A stretch of 53,167 bases of DNA, taken from positions 1-53,167 of the IMG/VR virus record IMGVR_UViG_3300025120_000073. The stretch is one strand, 5' to 3'. Source of the stretch: a virus. Both the position numbers and the translations under genes were made by a program. Positions 29,297 through 38,314 of the stretch are shown in pieces. The notes beneath the pieces were generated by a model that was not told the origin of the DNA, ran no database searches, and worked only from the letters and a program-made list of their open reading frames with translations. The first letter of the stretch is position 1. Each line of letters starts with the position of its first letter.

Positions 29297-29469
29297 AAGA
29301 TAGGTACATGAACACTGTTGAGCTTAGGAACTACATGTCTGTTTCTAAAGCAACCCTGTGGAGAATTATGAATAATGATGATAAAATGCCGAAACCTTTT
29401 AAGGTTGGCGAACGTGGTGTACGTTGGAGAAAATCAGAGATAGACCAATGGTTAGAGGACACTAGGTAG
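29284..29469 (+). CDS. AlpA/excisionase-like DNA-binding protein
   Basis: A 61-residue MerR-like helix-turn-helix protein: LRNYMSVSKATLWRIMNNDD, MPKPFKVGERGVRWRKSEID, then QWLEDTR. This is the AlpA family layout (helix-turn-helix and a short beta wing). The first ATG is preferred, with GAGGAG upstream. AlpA proteins are regulators or excisionases; no integrase is present, so a transcription regulator is more likely. It is the last gene of the early unit. Confidence 0.85.
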   Translation: MDEVEDRYMNTVELRNYMSVSKATLWRIMNNDDKMPKPFKVGERGVRWRKSEIDQWLEDTR

Positions 29470-29473
29470 TTAA

Positions 29474-29541
29474 TTCTTGAGGAGCAATACATCCTATTGT
29501 TTGCATGCCTGATCGAGGGGCAGGTTCCTCAAGAACCCCTC
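29474..29541. other. inverted repeats between convergent early and late units
   Basis: TTCTTGAGGA (29474-29483) and TCCTCAAGAA (29526-29535) can pair over 42 bp, and GAGGGG (29515-29520) pairs with CCCCTC (29536-29541) around a small inner stem. Only one of the two folds can form at a time. There is no T-run on either strand, so this is not a normal terminator; mutually exclusive folds may still act as a bidirectional stop or a switch. Confidence 0.5.
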
Positions 29542-29550
29542 ACCAAAAAA

Positions 29551-29562
29551 GTTCAATTGAAC
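29551..29562. repeat. dispersed palindrome supplying the stop codon of the giant gene
   Basis: Exact copy at the convergence of early and late units. On the minus strand GAG TTC AAT TGA reads Glu-Phe-Asn-stop, so the last codons of the 2915-residue protein and its stop are made from the palindrome. Confidence 0.95.
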
Positions 29563-32500
29563 TCTTTTAGCAAAACATTGGCTCTTTTAGTTAGTTTTTG
29601 TTTTGCTTTATCTAATCTGTCTAGTAACTCTTTTTTCTTTTCGTCAGTAAGAGTTCTGCTATCCCTAACATTATTTATTTGACGAGAGATCTTACGCCTT
29701 TGATTTTCTATCTGTCTAATAATACCTATAAATCGTATTTCATCTGCATAATCAGATCTAATTTTGGCTACTGCCTCTGAACTACCTGATTCAGATGCGG
29801 CCTTAAGTTCGTCCTTGGCTATAAGTATTTTGTCTCTTTTCTCTAGGTAGTCACCAAGGTCTTCTCTTGGAGAAACACTGCTGTATATTTTTCTAGTAAA
29901 CGGTATAGATCGATACAGTTCTTCCTGTAGTCCATCACCAGAAAGTTTGGTTGGCAACTCTACCGTTCTCTGTGCGAAGCGTCCGATACCACCAGTTATA
30001 TATTCAAACCAAAACTCTAGAACATCAGGAGATACATCTACAAGACCACTGCTTGCCGATGATCCTCCTGTTAAAGAGTTTACATTATCAGCAATCCATT
30101 TAGCAGAGGGTGATGTCGTAGACCAATATAGTTGAGAAGAAGGAGTTCTATCGCCCGGAAAGCCTTCTTTAAATACTGGTTTTCCTGTAAAATCTTCATT
30201 ACTTATTATGTCTATAAATGGGTCAGCTATTGTAGGAGCAACAGCATTATCTATGCCGTAATCCCAGATACCACCTATTGGGCTAAGAGTATCAATGGTT
30301 GTGCCAACTATAGAGTTACCTGCACCTTTTAGATCTGTGCCGCCTCTCGCAAGTTGGCTCATAGCTCTGCCAACATTATGAGCCATATTTAATCCGTATG
30401 GCATTGGGATAGATATGTATCCTCTTTCAGAGAAAGGGTTCATAATAATAAAATTATGCTCTAGCACATACTCAGGTATTTTATCATATGTTAGCTTACC
30501 ATCTTCGCCCTCATCTGAAAGAAGGCTGTTAAGCTGATCTTGCAATACACCTGCCGCTATAATGCCTAACCAAATCTGTTGTACTTTCTTTGATCGAGTG
30601 GCAGCATTTAAAAGTGCAAATGAACCTTGTAGAGATGCATTGTAAAATAAGTACCAAGCATTCATTAGTGATCTGTACTCACCACCTTTAGAGAAGTTAA
30701 CAGTGACACTTCCTGCAGCTTGAGCTGCACGTTCTCTGTTATACCCCTTATCTAACAAAGCTTTATAGGTTGCGACACGAACACCATTCTCAACGATAGT
30801 GTTGTAGTCTTCCATAAACTGTAGAAGTGATTTTCCTTTGCCTAAGAATTTTTGTTTAACAATTCCAAACTTACCCTTTTGACCTGCTTCGCCAATATCT
30901 CCTATAATACCTCTTAAATTGTTCATCTGATCAGCGATTGTGTCCATTTGGTTGGTAGCGTTTTTACCACCTGCTTCCACAAAATCTTCGTATATCTTTG
31001 ACCATTCTAAATTAGATTCAGGATCAGTTTTAGACTTTGCAAAAATTGGGGTTGATCGTATAGATTTTTCAATTCCTCCAAGAGCAGGTCTGACACCTTT
31101 TAGTATAGCCTTTGTCATACCTTTTTCTTCGTACTGATTTACGTTTACACCTGCTGTACTAAGGTCTCGTAAAAAGTTGCTAACAACAAACTCTGGGTTG
31201 TATGATGTGTTAATGTTTGAAAGGTATCTGTTTACCTTCAACATACCCCTGTTAATTATATTCATACTAGCAGAGCCAAGACCACTGCTTCCCTTCATAG
31301 CTTTAGCTATTTTTTCGTCTTCGAACCTAACGTATACATCAGCACCGTTTTCTTTAACTGTCATGATCATAGGATCTTGAGCGGCATTAAAGTCAGGGCT
31401 TTCTTTTGTTACTGGCCTACCGTCAGACATGACGGTTCTTCTTTGAGTTGGGATACGATCTAATATTTTAGCATAAACACCAGTTTTCTCAGTATCTGCC
31501 CGCAGAAGTTTTAGGAAAGATTGACCAACTAAATTTTTCTCTGATTTAACAACTGAGTTCTGGTTTTGAGCTATCGTTGTAGCAAAAATGTCTGTGGCGT
31601 ATTTATACCGACCAAGGGCCGTTGGGTCTTGCCTACCTTTTCCCCCAAAAGATCCACCAAGAGAAGCACCAAGTCCTATGTCTTGCTCGTTCTCTGGGTC
31701 AAAAACACCCCGAAGTGGGACATAATTCTGGTAATTTGTAAATTCTATAAACTCTTTTGGAATTAAACCTGAATCAATTCTAACTTTGTTTGTATCTTTA
31801 ATTATGCTTTTTACAGCAGTGCCGAAATTAGACACCGTTGTTTTATTTTCTGCATTGAGACTGTTGAACCAATCTAATATTGCATCTGCCTCACGATCAG
31901 ACATTGCAGACCCTTCAGGATTATTAGAGTCTTTGTTGGCTCGAATGTATGCGTTTCTTTCTTTTGCGTGACTGGCATATAAATAAATATCTCCCAGCGC
32001 TAGAACTTTGTTTTTTGAGCTTTCTATAGCTTGTGAGACAAAACCTTTACCATTAGCAGCGCTATCAGAAATTCTTTGTAAATTATTAATTTCTGCATCT
32101 GTTACATTTAACTGGTTTAGTGCGTCAGTGGCATTCTTATAAATGCCTTTCTCTCTCTTGAGTAATTCATTTGTAGTTTTACGGTGATACAATTCCTCTT
32201 TTAGGTAAGTATCCATAGCATCAACAATAGTAAGGCCTTGTTCTTTTAGCTCTTGTATCATTCTGCCTACGGGCAGGAAGCTATCTTGAAACCTTCTAAG
32301 TACTTCGTCAGCGGCCTTCTGCGCCCTGTCTGCAGGTAATGCAATCCTGAATGCTTTTCCAATAAAATCTGCTGATCGAGCATAGTTTTGATAATACTGT
32401 TTTTCTTGTATTTGATTTGGCAAACTAGCAGGGTTTAAGCTGTATTGAACTTTACCATTTCTAATAGCCCTGTCTTCTGGTTGTATGTTTGCGTAGAAGG

Positions 32501-35500
32501 TTTTTACCTCAAAAGCACCATTAGGAGCCTCTCTGTCTTTAACTAGAACCAATGTTAAAGGTGGAGATACCTCTGGTGTGTTTCGTGTCCATTGTAATAC
32601 AGCAGTGGGTCTTCCGTTATCTATCTCGGTAGAAAGCTCAACTCCCTCTGGATCGCTTTTAAATCCCTGACGTTTAAATTTCTCAAGGATGTCTATAATT
32701 GCTTTTTGAACTGGTCTTGGGTACTTACTATAGTTGGAGTATCTCTTAAGCTCTCCTTCGTGTCTTCTATCTAAAATGTGCCTAAGCCCAGTGCCAACTC
32801 CTATTCCAGATACTTCTGTATTTTCCCCTGCTCGAAGAAACACTGGTTTTTTATTTATAAATCCATGAGCATTAGATCTTATATCATCGGGATCGAGATC
32901 AGGTCTCTTCATAATTGTCTTAGGCTCTATGTTACCTAAAGAAAAAGATGTAGATTCAACAGCTTGAGTATCTGATGTAAGGTCTTCAATTATTTGTGCT
33001 TGTTGTTCAGTAAAAGCGGAAGGTTCAATTGAACTTTCTTCTTTTGCTACTGCAGGATCAATGTCTTTTGTAATATTTGTATCAGCAAAATTTATTATCT
33101 TATCTGGTGAAAAATCACTTTCAACTTCTTCTGCACCATTAAAGTATTTAAGTTCTGCTCTTATACTTGGAACATCAAACTCTGAACCAACAGCAACTCT
33201 TGTATTACCTTCTATTATATAAGGCTGTCCTCTGTGATTAACTCCAACCACGATGGCACTACCACCGTACTGACCATCTGCTTGTTCAGGATCAAATCCT
33301 TCTTTAGAAACTTTTTCTCTAAGAGCTTGATACCTTGCATCTGATCCAGATCTAACCTCATCATTTGCTCCAGTTAGAGTACGAAGAAAAGATGTTTTTA
33401 TAAATAAAGGTTTTTTCTCAAAATCCATTCCCATAACAGCAGTTATTGGGCCAGTTAAAAGTTTTCCAACAGCACCATCAGGATCTCCTGCAGCAGCTTC
33501 TTCTGCTATTTTTTGTTTTCTTAAAATATATTCTTCGTTACCATCTCGAACTGATGGATTGTCTTGTCTGTAGCCAAACTTTTCACGAGCTACTATAAAT
33601 CCTTCTCTGTCTGCTGAGGTGAGCCTTGATCCTGTTGTTGCTTCGGAGCCGAGGCTGTATCTTCTGTCGAGGTCTGAGTTCCCTCTTCTAGAGGCGTCCT
33701 TGCTTTTTCCAGTCCTCTCATCGCTTCTAAGAACTGAGCCATTGGATTTTGCATCTTCATACTCCCTTGCTAATTTATCTACAGAGCCTCTGTCTATTTC
33801 ATCAACCCTTTCAAACCAAGGGATGTCGGCTCTTGACGTTACTTTAAAATTACCTTGTTTAAATATACCTGTTTTAGAATTTTTTCTACTAGCGTCTTTA
33901 GACATAACACCAGTAAAATCTTTAAATGTTTGAGGTGTCATGTAAACCACATCACCATCTGACAAAGGATATTCTACAACAGTGGCGTTTGATCCTTTTA
34001 GGTATGTCATGTTTGATGAGAAAGTATCTGTCTTACCTTCAGTGACCCTAGTTCCTACAGTCTTTCTGTCTATGATTGCTTTCAAGGAGCCGTGATTAAC
34101 AACCTGCTCTCCTTCAATCACCCAAGTCTCCCAGTGGAACCTGCCTAGGGAAGCATCATTTGGTCTTCCAACTAATTCATAGGCTTTATTAACATTCTTA
34201 CGCATACCATTTTCAAGCATACGAGTAACAAGAATACCTTTTGGGCCTCTAAATATTCCGTTAAGACCTTCACCATTTGGCCCAATGCCATCATAAATAT
34301 TAGCTCCACCGTATCTGCCATCATCCCATAGGTGTCTGCCTTGTATTCTGTCCATCACAAGAACATCATCTTTACCTGCAACAAGAAGAATAAAGGATAA
34401 TACTTTATTATCTATTCCTGCGCCTTCTGTGTTTGAAAGAAATGTTTCTCTTATATCAGACGCTAAAACATTCTGATCTACCATTTGTTCATGAACTAAA
34501 TCAAGAGTTGTTCTGTTTGTGTTCGGAATCATTTGTGACATTGCAGAAACTAATTTAGCTGCTGCGTTTACGTTCATAGTAACTTGTTTTCCGGGTGAAC
34601 CTTCAGGAATTGCCGTGGAAACTTCAAGCATCCATCGATCAAGATCATCATCCGTCAAAGGTTCACGAACAGCTTTCTCTAACAATGGATGAGCTTGATC
34701 AATTACATCTATGTATGCTGACTCTTGTTGAACTGGCCCTGCGCCTCTTGAAAGTATTCCCCAGATAAATAAATCCAAGGTCATTCTAGGCGTAGCGTTA
34801 CCGCTGTTATATATATTTTGTAAATCTTTTACATGACCAAAGCCTTCATCCACACCCTTTCTTAACTCTGGCGTAAGAGCTTTAAGCTTCTCAGCCATAG
34901 CTTCGGGTGAAGAACTATACTGTATAGCAACAAGGGGTGGAGCAGGAATATATTCACCACCGAAAGCATCTTGCATTGCGTCCATCCAGTTTTCTACAGA
35001 ATCTGTAGCGTTTGGATGTTGCTCTAAAATTTGTTCAATTGAACTATTATTTCTTTCAGCATTACCTCTGTTGTACTTTTGCGTAATCTGTATGGTTTCT
35101 GGTCTGCCCGAACCCTCTATCAACAATTCATGCGGTAACTTATGCGCTCTAGAGCCATCTGGAGCAAACGGAAGCTTGGGAGTGAAGTTTTTAAGTGAGA
35201 AAGCTAACGCCTCAGACTCAACGTCAGCTTCTGGGTCTCCAAAATCTCTATTTAAAATCATTTGGAAAGGCTTCTTCTCAGATGAGATGATGCCTCTAGC
35301 CCCTATGTTTCCGCTTCTGATATTATCAAATATATCCTCTACACTAGATATACCTACATCGTTATTGCTTTTGACTATACTGACAAAGAAATCCTTGATG
35401 CGCTGCATAAGTGTTCGAGGCTTGCCAGATAGTTTGATTTTATTATCCGCGTAATCTCTAAACAGCTCTGCCACTGACTCTTCTTCGATAGTGGCCTCAG

Positions 35501-38300
35501 ATGAACCCAAACCTTCATACATAGATTTAGATCTATCGTAATAAGAATATTTTCTTTCTGTTGGAACGCCATCTTTTACAGCGACATACTTTTTAGCTTT
35601 GGCAGCTTTTACTAATGATGCGTATTCTTGCTTTGTAAATAGCCCAAGATTTTTAAGAGCGTGTATAACCTCATGGTTCATTATACCTTTTAGGGCATCG
35701 AACTGCTCTTGCGCTGTTGCGTTAGGATCAACAGCCTCCATAGCTAGAGATATAACTCTGTTACCATCCTTGGCATCAAACTGACCCTCTGGGTCTACAT
35801 GAACATCTTGACCATTGATGTTTACAGTTCTAGCAAGAGTTTTTTCTGCTGTTAAAGCAACATCTCTAAGTCCAAGCCTTGTAAGACGTTTTCTTAAAGC
35901 GTTGAATACCTGTTGTTCTTTCGCTGTGAAGACATCGCTTTTTCTTCTGTTTAGTGCCAGATCAGCAACCGTTCTAGCTGTCTTGGCTTGCTTGGCTTCA
36001 GGAGCTATTTGCACTGGAGATGATGGAGCGTCTATCTTAGACTGAGCGGATTTAATAAAGTATTTTAATCTTTCTACATCGTTCTCAAGCTCTTTTATTG
36101 CAACCTGATCAATTTGAGGCACAGGTGCTTTTCTAGCTTTTAGTCTACGAAGCATTTTACGCTTTTCATCAAGCTCTGCTTTTCTATTATCAACGCTAGT
36201 TTGGAGAGCTTCTCTTTGACCCTGAGTTGTTTCCTGACTTTCTATCGCTTGCTTTTCTTCGGATGATAGTACTCTTGGTCTCTCTGTAGCAGGAATTGCT
36301 TGTCCTTGAGGATCTGTCTCAATTTTCTTTTCTAAATCAGTAACAGTCTTTTCTGCTCTGGCTATCTCACCTTCAAGTGAGTCAGCCTTAGCATTTAGCT
36401 GTCGAGCCTTTCTTACATTATTCTCTACTTGTTGCGCTCTTCTAGCATCCTCAAGAAGTTTCTTTCTGTAAGATCTTAGTCCTAATTTTCTTGATTGAAA
36501 CTCTTCATCAGTTTCGTTCTCTGCTTTTTTCTTAGCAGTTCTTTCTCCATCCAGTACTGTCCTGATATCATTGACAGTTTTTCTGTATGATGCCGCTTCA
36601 TCGAAAGAAGATTCGACATCTGCTTCAACAACGTACCCAGTCCTAACTCTATCAGATTTACGCAATAAGCCACGGCTTACCATCTCATCTCTGACATCAA
36701 GAACCATTTGTCGTGGCACCCTTTTTAGGCCTGTAGCCTTCAAAGCTTTTTGCACCGCGTTAAAAGTGTATTTCTTCTGAGCCTTAACCTCTTGTACGGC
36801 ACGGTCGTATTGCGATTGTGTGAAGCCTTTACCGCTAATTGGGCCGAAGTGTGCTGCACCGCCCCCTAGAGGCTTCTGCTTCCTTACTTCTCTATCAGCA
36901 ACATCTTCGCCAAGAACTCTTCTTATTTCGTCTACTGAAACAGGTGCTGTAGGATCTACTCCTTGTGCGTTTCTAGAATTTCTAATTCTAGTCTGCTCAT
37001 CTAGTGCCAAAGTTGACAGGTCTACTGGTATAAGCGGTAGTGTGGTTTCTCTAGCCGCTTGCAGAAGTGCCATCTTCTCTTCGTCAGTTGATAGCCTATT
37101 GTTATCAGCGGGTGGAGCCATTGATTCAATCTGCAAAGGCTGCTCATCAAGTCCTGCTAATTTCTTTACTTCCGCTTGCTTTTCTTCTAACTTTCTTTGC
37201 TCTTCTTCAGGATCTATTACTAAATCCTCATCAATCATTACTTTTGATTTGTTTACTTCTTGTACTTTAACAAGAGCTTGCTGTCTTGCTTCCTCTTGAT
37301 CTTCTTGAAGCTGTCGAGATTTTTCTTCTTCTTCTTTATTTTTATCTCTAACTCTTTGATCACCTGCTACTATATTAGTGCCGCCACGAACAGTACCACC
37401 AACAATACCTGCGGCTATAGCGACATCATAATAAATTTTTTGTGCCTCTTCATCAAATAAAGGCAAGCCTGCTTGGTATCTGTTTATAATTTCTTGACCA
37501 ACTTCTGATGGAATTTCTGCGACAGTACCAAGACCAACCCCTTTAACTCCACGAGTAAATATTCCACCACTTGTACTAAATGATTTTGAAATAATCCCAC
37601 CAACAAGTAGTCTGTCTATAATTAAATCTAAACCTGCTTGAGGAAGTGAATAAAGAAAAGCCGCGCCTTCATCTATTTCTGTTTTAATCCCTCTATCTAT
37701 TGCATCCTTTTGAGCTTCTCTGTTATCGCCATAAAAATAAGGAATGTTAGCAGCCAAACCACCAATTATAGCACCTGCACCAGTTCCGATAATGGGAATA
37801 AACGAACCTGCCACTGCACCTGCGGCAGAACCTCCAAGTGTAGACCCAAGGTTTGGAAGTTGTTGCCCAAGAGTTTCTGTGTAAAATTTTGCGTAGTCAC
37901 CAAATGTTTCGGCATCTTCTAGTTGTGTAAAGCCTTGAGCTTTTTCAGCTCTTTCTCTTTCATTTTTTTCAACAACATCAGCACCATAATTTTCTAGACC
38001 CTCTAGCCCAGTTACACTTCCTAATCCTTCTATAGATGACCCATATGCAGTTTGAAGAGCGTCAACACCTGCGCCTACAGCCTTACGAAACCCACCCTCT
38101 TCTTGAATAGGAACTTCTTGAGGAACATCCTCATTAGTTCTTTGACCGAAATAGTAATTGTAAGATTGTTTGTAGGGCTGCTCTTGCTGTGTAAGAAAGC
38201 TGTCTATCTTTTGCTGTTCTGCAGCGGTTGGTGTATCACCTGCTATTTGAACTGAGTATGCTTTACCTGAGAATTGACCTTTTTGTTGGATAACGCCCAT
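29553..38300 (-). CDS. giant polyvalent internal virion protein with zincin-like domain
   Basis: A 2915-residue protein, nearly 9 kb, last gene of the late unit. Visible parts: Gly-rich hydrophobic region about 148-195; coiled coils about 310-390 and 610-770; a zinc-protease-like domain about 820-950 with NHEVIHALKN (HExxH at 876-880) and a Glu-rich helix IEEESVAELFRDY; an unrecognised 1050-1500 domain; a ParB/sulfiredoxin-like segment about 1660-1730 (PYIIEGNTRVAVGSE); a possible nuclease domain about 1815-1940 (GTGLRHILDRRHEGE); and a long C-terminal helical part with SYNPEFVVSNFLRDL (2366-2380), typical of LPD38 in large polyvalent proteins. Such proteins are thought to be packaged and injected with the DNA. 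Individual activities are inferred from motifs. Confidence 0.85.
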   Translation of the reverse strand: MGVIQQKGQFSGKAYSVQIAGDTPTAAEQQKIDSFLTQQEQPYKQSYNYYFGQRTNEDVPQEVPIQEEGGFRKAVGAGVDALQTAYGSSIEGLGSVTGLEGLENYGADVVEKNERERAEKAQGFTQLEDAETFGDYAKFYTETLGQQLPNLGSTLGGSAAGAVAGSFIPIIGTGAGAIIGGLAANIPYFYGDNREAQKDAIDRGIKTEIDEGAAFLYSLPQAGLDLIIDRLLVGGIISKSFSTSGGIFTRGVKGVGLGTVAEIPSEVGQEIINRYQAGLPLFDEEAQKIYYDVAIAAGIVGGTVRGGTNIVAGDQRVRDKNKEEEEKSRQLQEDQEEARQQALVKVQEVNKSKVMIDEDLVIDPEEEQRKLEEKQAEVKKLAGLDEQPLQIESMAPPADNNRLSTDEEKMALLQAARETTLPLIPVDLSTLALDEQTRIRNSRNAQGVDPTAPVSVDEIRRVLGEDVADREVRKQKPLGGGAAHFGPISGKGFTQSQYDRAVQEVKAQKKYTFNAVQKALKATGLKRVPRQMVLDVRDEMVSRGLLRKSDRVRTGYVVEADVESSFDEAASYRKTVNDIRTVLDGERTAKKKAENETDEEFQSRKLGLRSYRKKLLEDARRAQQVENNVRKARQLNAKADSLEGEIARAEKTVTDLEKKIETDPQGQAIPATERPRVLSSEEKQAIESQETTQGQREALQTSVDNRKAELDEKRKMLRRLKARKAPVPQIDQVAIKELENDVERLKYFIKSAQSKIDAPSSPVQIAPEAKQAKTARTVADLALNRRKSDVFTAKEQQVFNALRKRLTRLGLRDVALTAEKTLARTVNINGQDVHVDPEGQFDAKDGNRVISLAMEAVDPNATAQEQFDALKGIMNHEVIHALKNLGLFTKQEYASLVKAAKAKKYVAVKDGVPTERKYSYYDRSKSMYEGLGSSEATIEEESVAELFRDYADNKIKLSGKPRTLMQRIKDFFVSIVKSNNDVGISSVEDIFDNIRSGNIGARGIISSEKKPFQMILNRDFGDPEADVESEALAFSLKNFTPKLPFAPDGSRAHKLPHELLIEGSGRPETIQITQKYNRGNAERNNSSIEQILEQHPNATDSVENWMDAMQDAFGGEYIPAPPLVAIQYSSSPEAMAEKLKALTPELRKGVDEGFGHVKDLQNIYNSGNATPRMTLDLFIWGILSRGAGPVQQESAYIDVIDQAHPLLEKAVREPLTDDDLDRWMLEVSTAIPEGSPGKQVTMNVNAAAKLVSAMSQMIPNTNRTTLDLVHEQMVDQNVLASDIRETFLSNTEGAGIDNKVLSFILLVAGKDDVLVMDRIQGRHLWDDGRYGGANIYDGIGPNGEGLNGIFRGPKGILVTRMLENGMRKNVNKAYELVGRPNDASLGRFHWETWVIEGEQVVNHGSLKAIIDRKTVGTRVTEGKTDTFSSNMTYLKGSNATVVEYPLSDGDVVYMTPQTFKDFTGVMSKDASRKNSKTGIFKQGNFKVTSRADIPWFERVDEIDRGSVDKLAREYEDAKSNGSVLRSDERTGKSKDASRRGNSDLDRRYSLGSEATTGSRLTSADREGFIVAREKFGYRQDNPSVRDGNEEYILRKQKIAEEAAAGDPDGAVGKLLTGPITAVMGMDFEKKPLFIKTSFLRTLTGANDEVRSGSDARYQALREKVSKEGFDPEQADGQYGGSAIVVGVNHRGQPYIIEGNTRVAVGSEFDVPSIRAELKYFNGAEEVESDFSPDKIINFADTNITKDIDPAVAKEESSIEPSAFTEQQAQIIEDLTSDTQAVESTSFSLGNIEPKTIMKRPDLDPDDIRSNAHGFINKKPVFLRAGENTEVSGIGVGTGLRHILDRRHEGELKRYSNYSKYPRPVQKAIIDILEKFKRQGFKSDPEGVELSTEIDNGRPTAVLQWTRNTPEVSPPLTLVLVKDREAPNGAFEVKTFYANIQPEDRAIRNGKVQYSLNPASLPNQIQEKQYYQNYARSADFIGKAFRIALPADRAQKAADEVLRRFQDSFLPVGRMIQELKEQGLTIVDAMDTYLKEELYHRKTTNELLKREKGIYKNATDALNQLNVTDAEINNLQRISDSAANGKGFVSQAIESSKNKVLALGDIYLYASHAKERNAYIRANKDSNNPEGSAMSDREADAILDWFNSLNAENKTTVSNFGTAVKSIIKDTNKVRIDSGLIPKEFIEFTNYQNYVPLRGVFDPENEQDIGLGASLGGSFGGKGRQDPTALGRYKYATDIFATTIAQNQNSVVKSEKNLVGQSFLKLLRADTEKTGVYAKILDRIPTQRRTVMSDGRPVTKESPDFNAAQDPMIMTVKENGADVYVRFEDEKIAKAMKGSSGLGSASMNIINRGMLKVNRYLSNINTSYNPEFVVSNFLRDLSTAGVNVNQYEEKGMTKAILKGVRPALGGIEKSIRSTPIFAKSKTDPESNLEWSKIYEDFVEAGGKNATNQMDTIADQMNNLRGIIGDIGEAGQKGKFGIVKQKFLGKGKSLLQFMEDYNTIVENGVRVATYKALLDKGYNRERAAQAAGSVTVNFSKGGEYRSLMNAWYLFYNASLQGSFALLNAATRSKKVQQIWLGIIAAGVLQDQLNSLLSDEGEDGKLTYDKIPEYVLEHNFIIMNPFSERGYISIPMPYGLNMAHNVGRAMSQLARGGTDLKGAGNSIVGTTIDTLSPIGGIWDYGIDNAVAPTIADPFIDIISNEDFTGKPVFKEGFPGDRTPSSQLYWSTTSPSAKWIADNVNSLTGGSSASSGLVDVSPDVLEFWFEYITGGIGRFAQRTVELPTKLSGDGLQEELYRSIPFTRKIYSSVSPREDLGDYLEKRDKILIAKDELKAASESGSSEAVAKIRSDYADEIRFIGIIRQIENQRRKISRQINNVRDSRTLTDEKKKELLDRLDKAKQKLTKRANVLLKEFN
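33023..33034. repeat. dispersed palindrome inside giant gene (residues 1756-1759)
   Basis: Exact copy reading Ser-Ser-Ile-Glu, followed by Pro, in the linker after the ParB-like segment. Confidence 0.95.
35033..35044. repeat. dispersed palindrome inside giant gene (residues 1086-1089)
   Basis: Exact copy reading Ser-Ser-Ile-Glu, followed by Gln, in an Asn/Glu-rich segment after the zincin-like domain. The two copies in this gene are about 2 kb apart. Confidence 0.95.
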
Positions 38301-38314
38301 AGTCCAATCCTCAT

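Noticed and set aside
31566-37922. Many rightward frames inside the giant gene
   Set aside because: They lie opposite an uninterrupted 8.7-kb coding sequence, lack ribosome sites, and have compositions expected from antisense reading.
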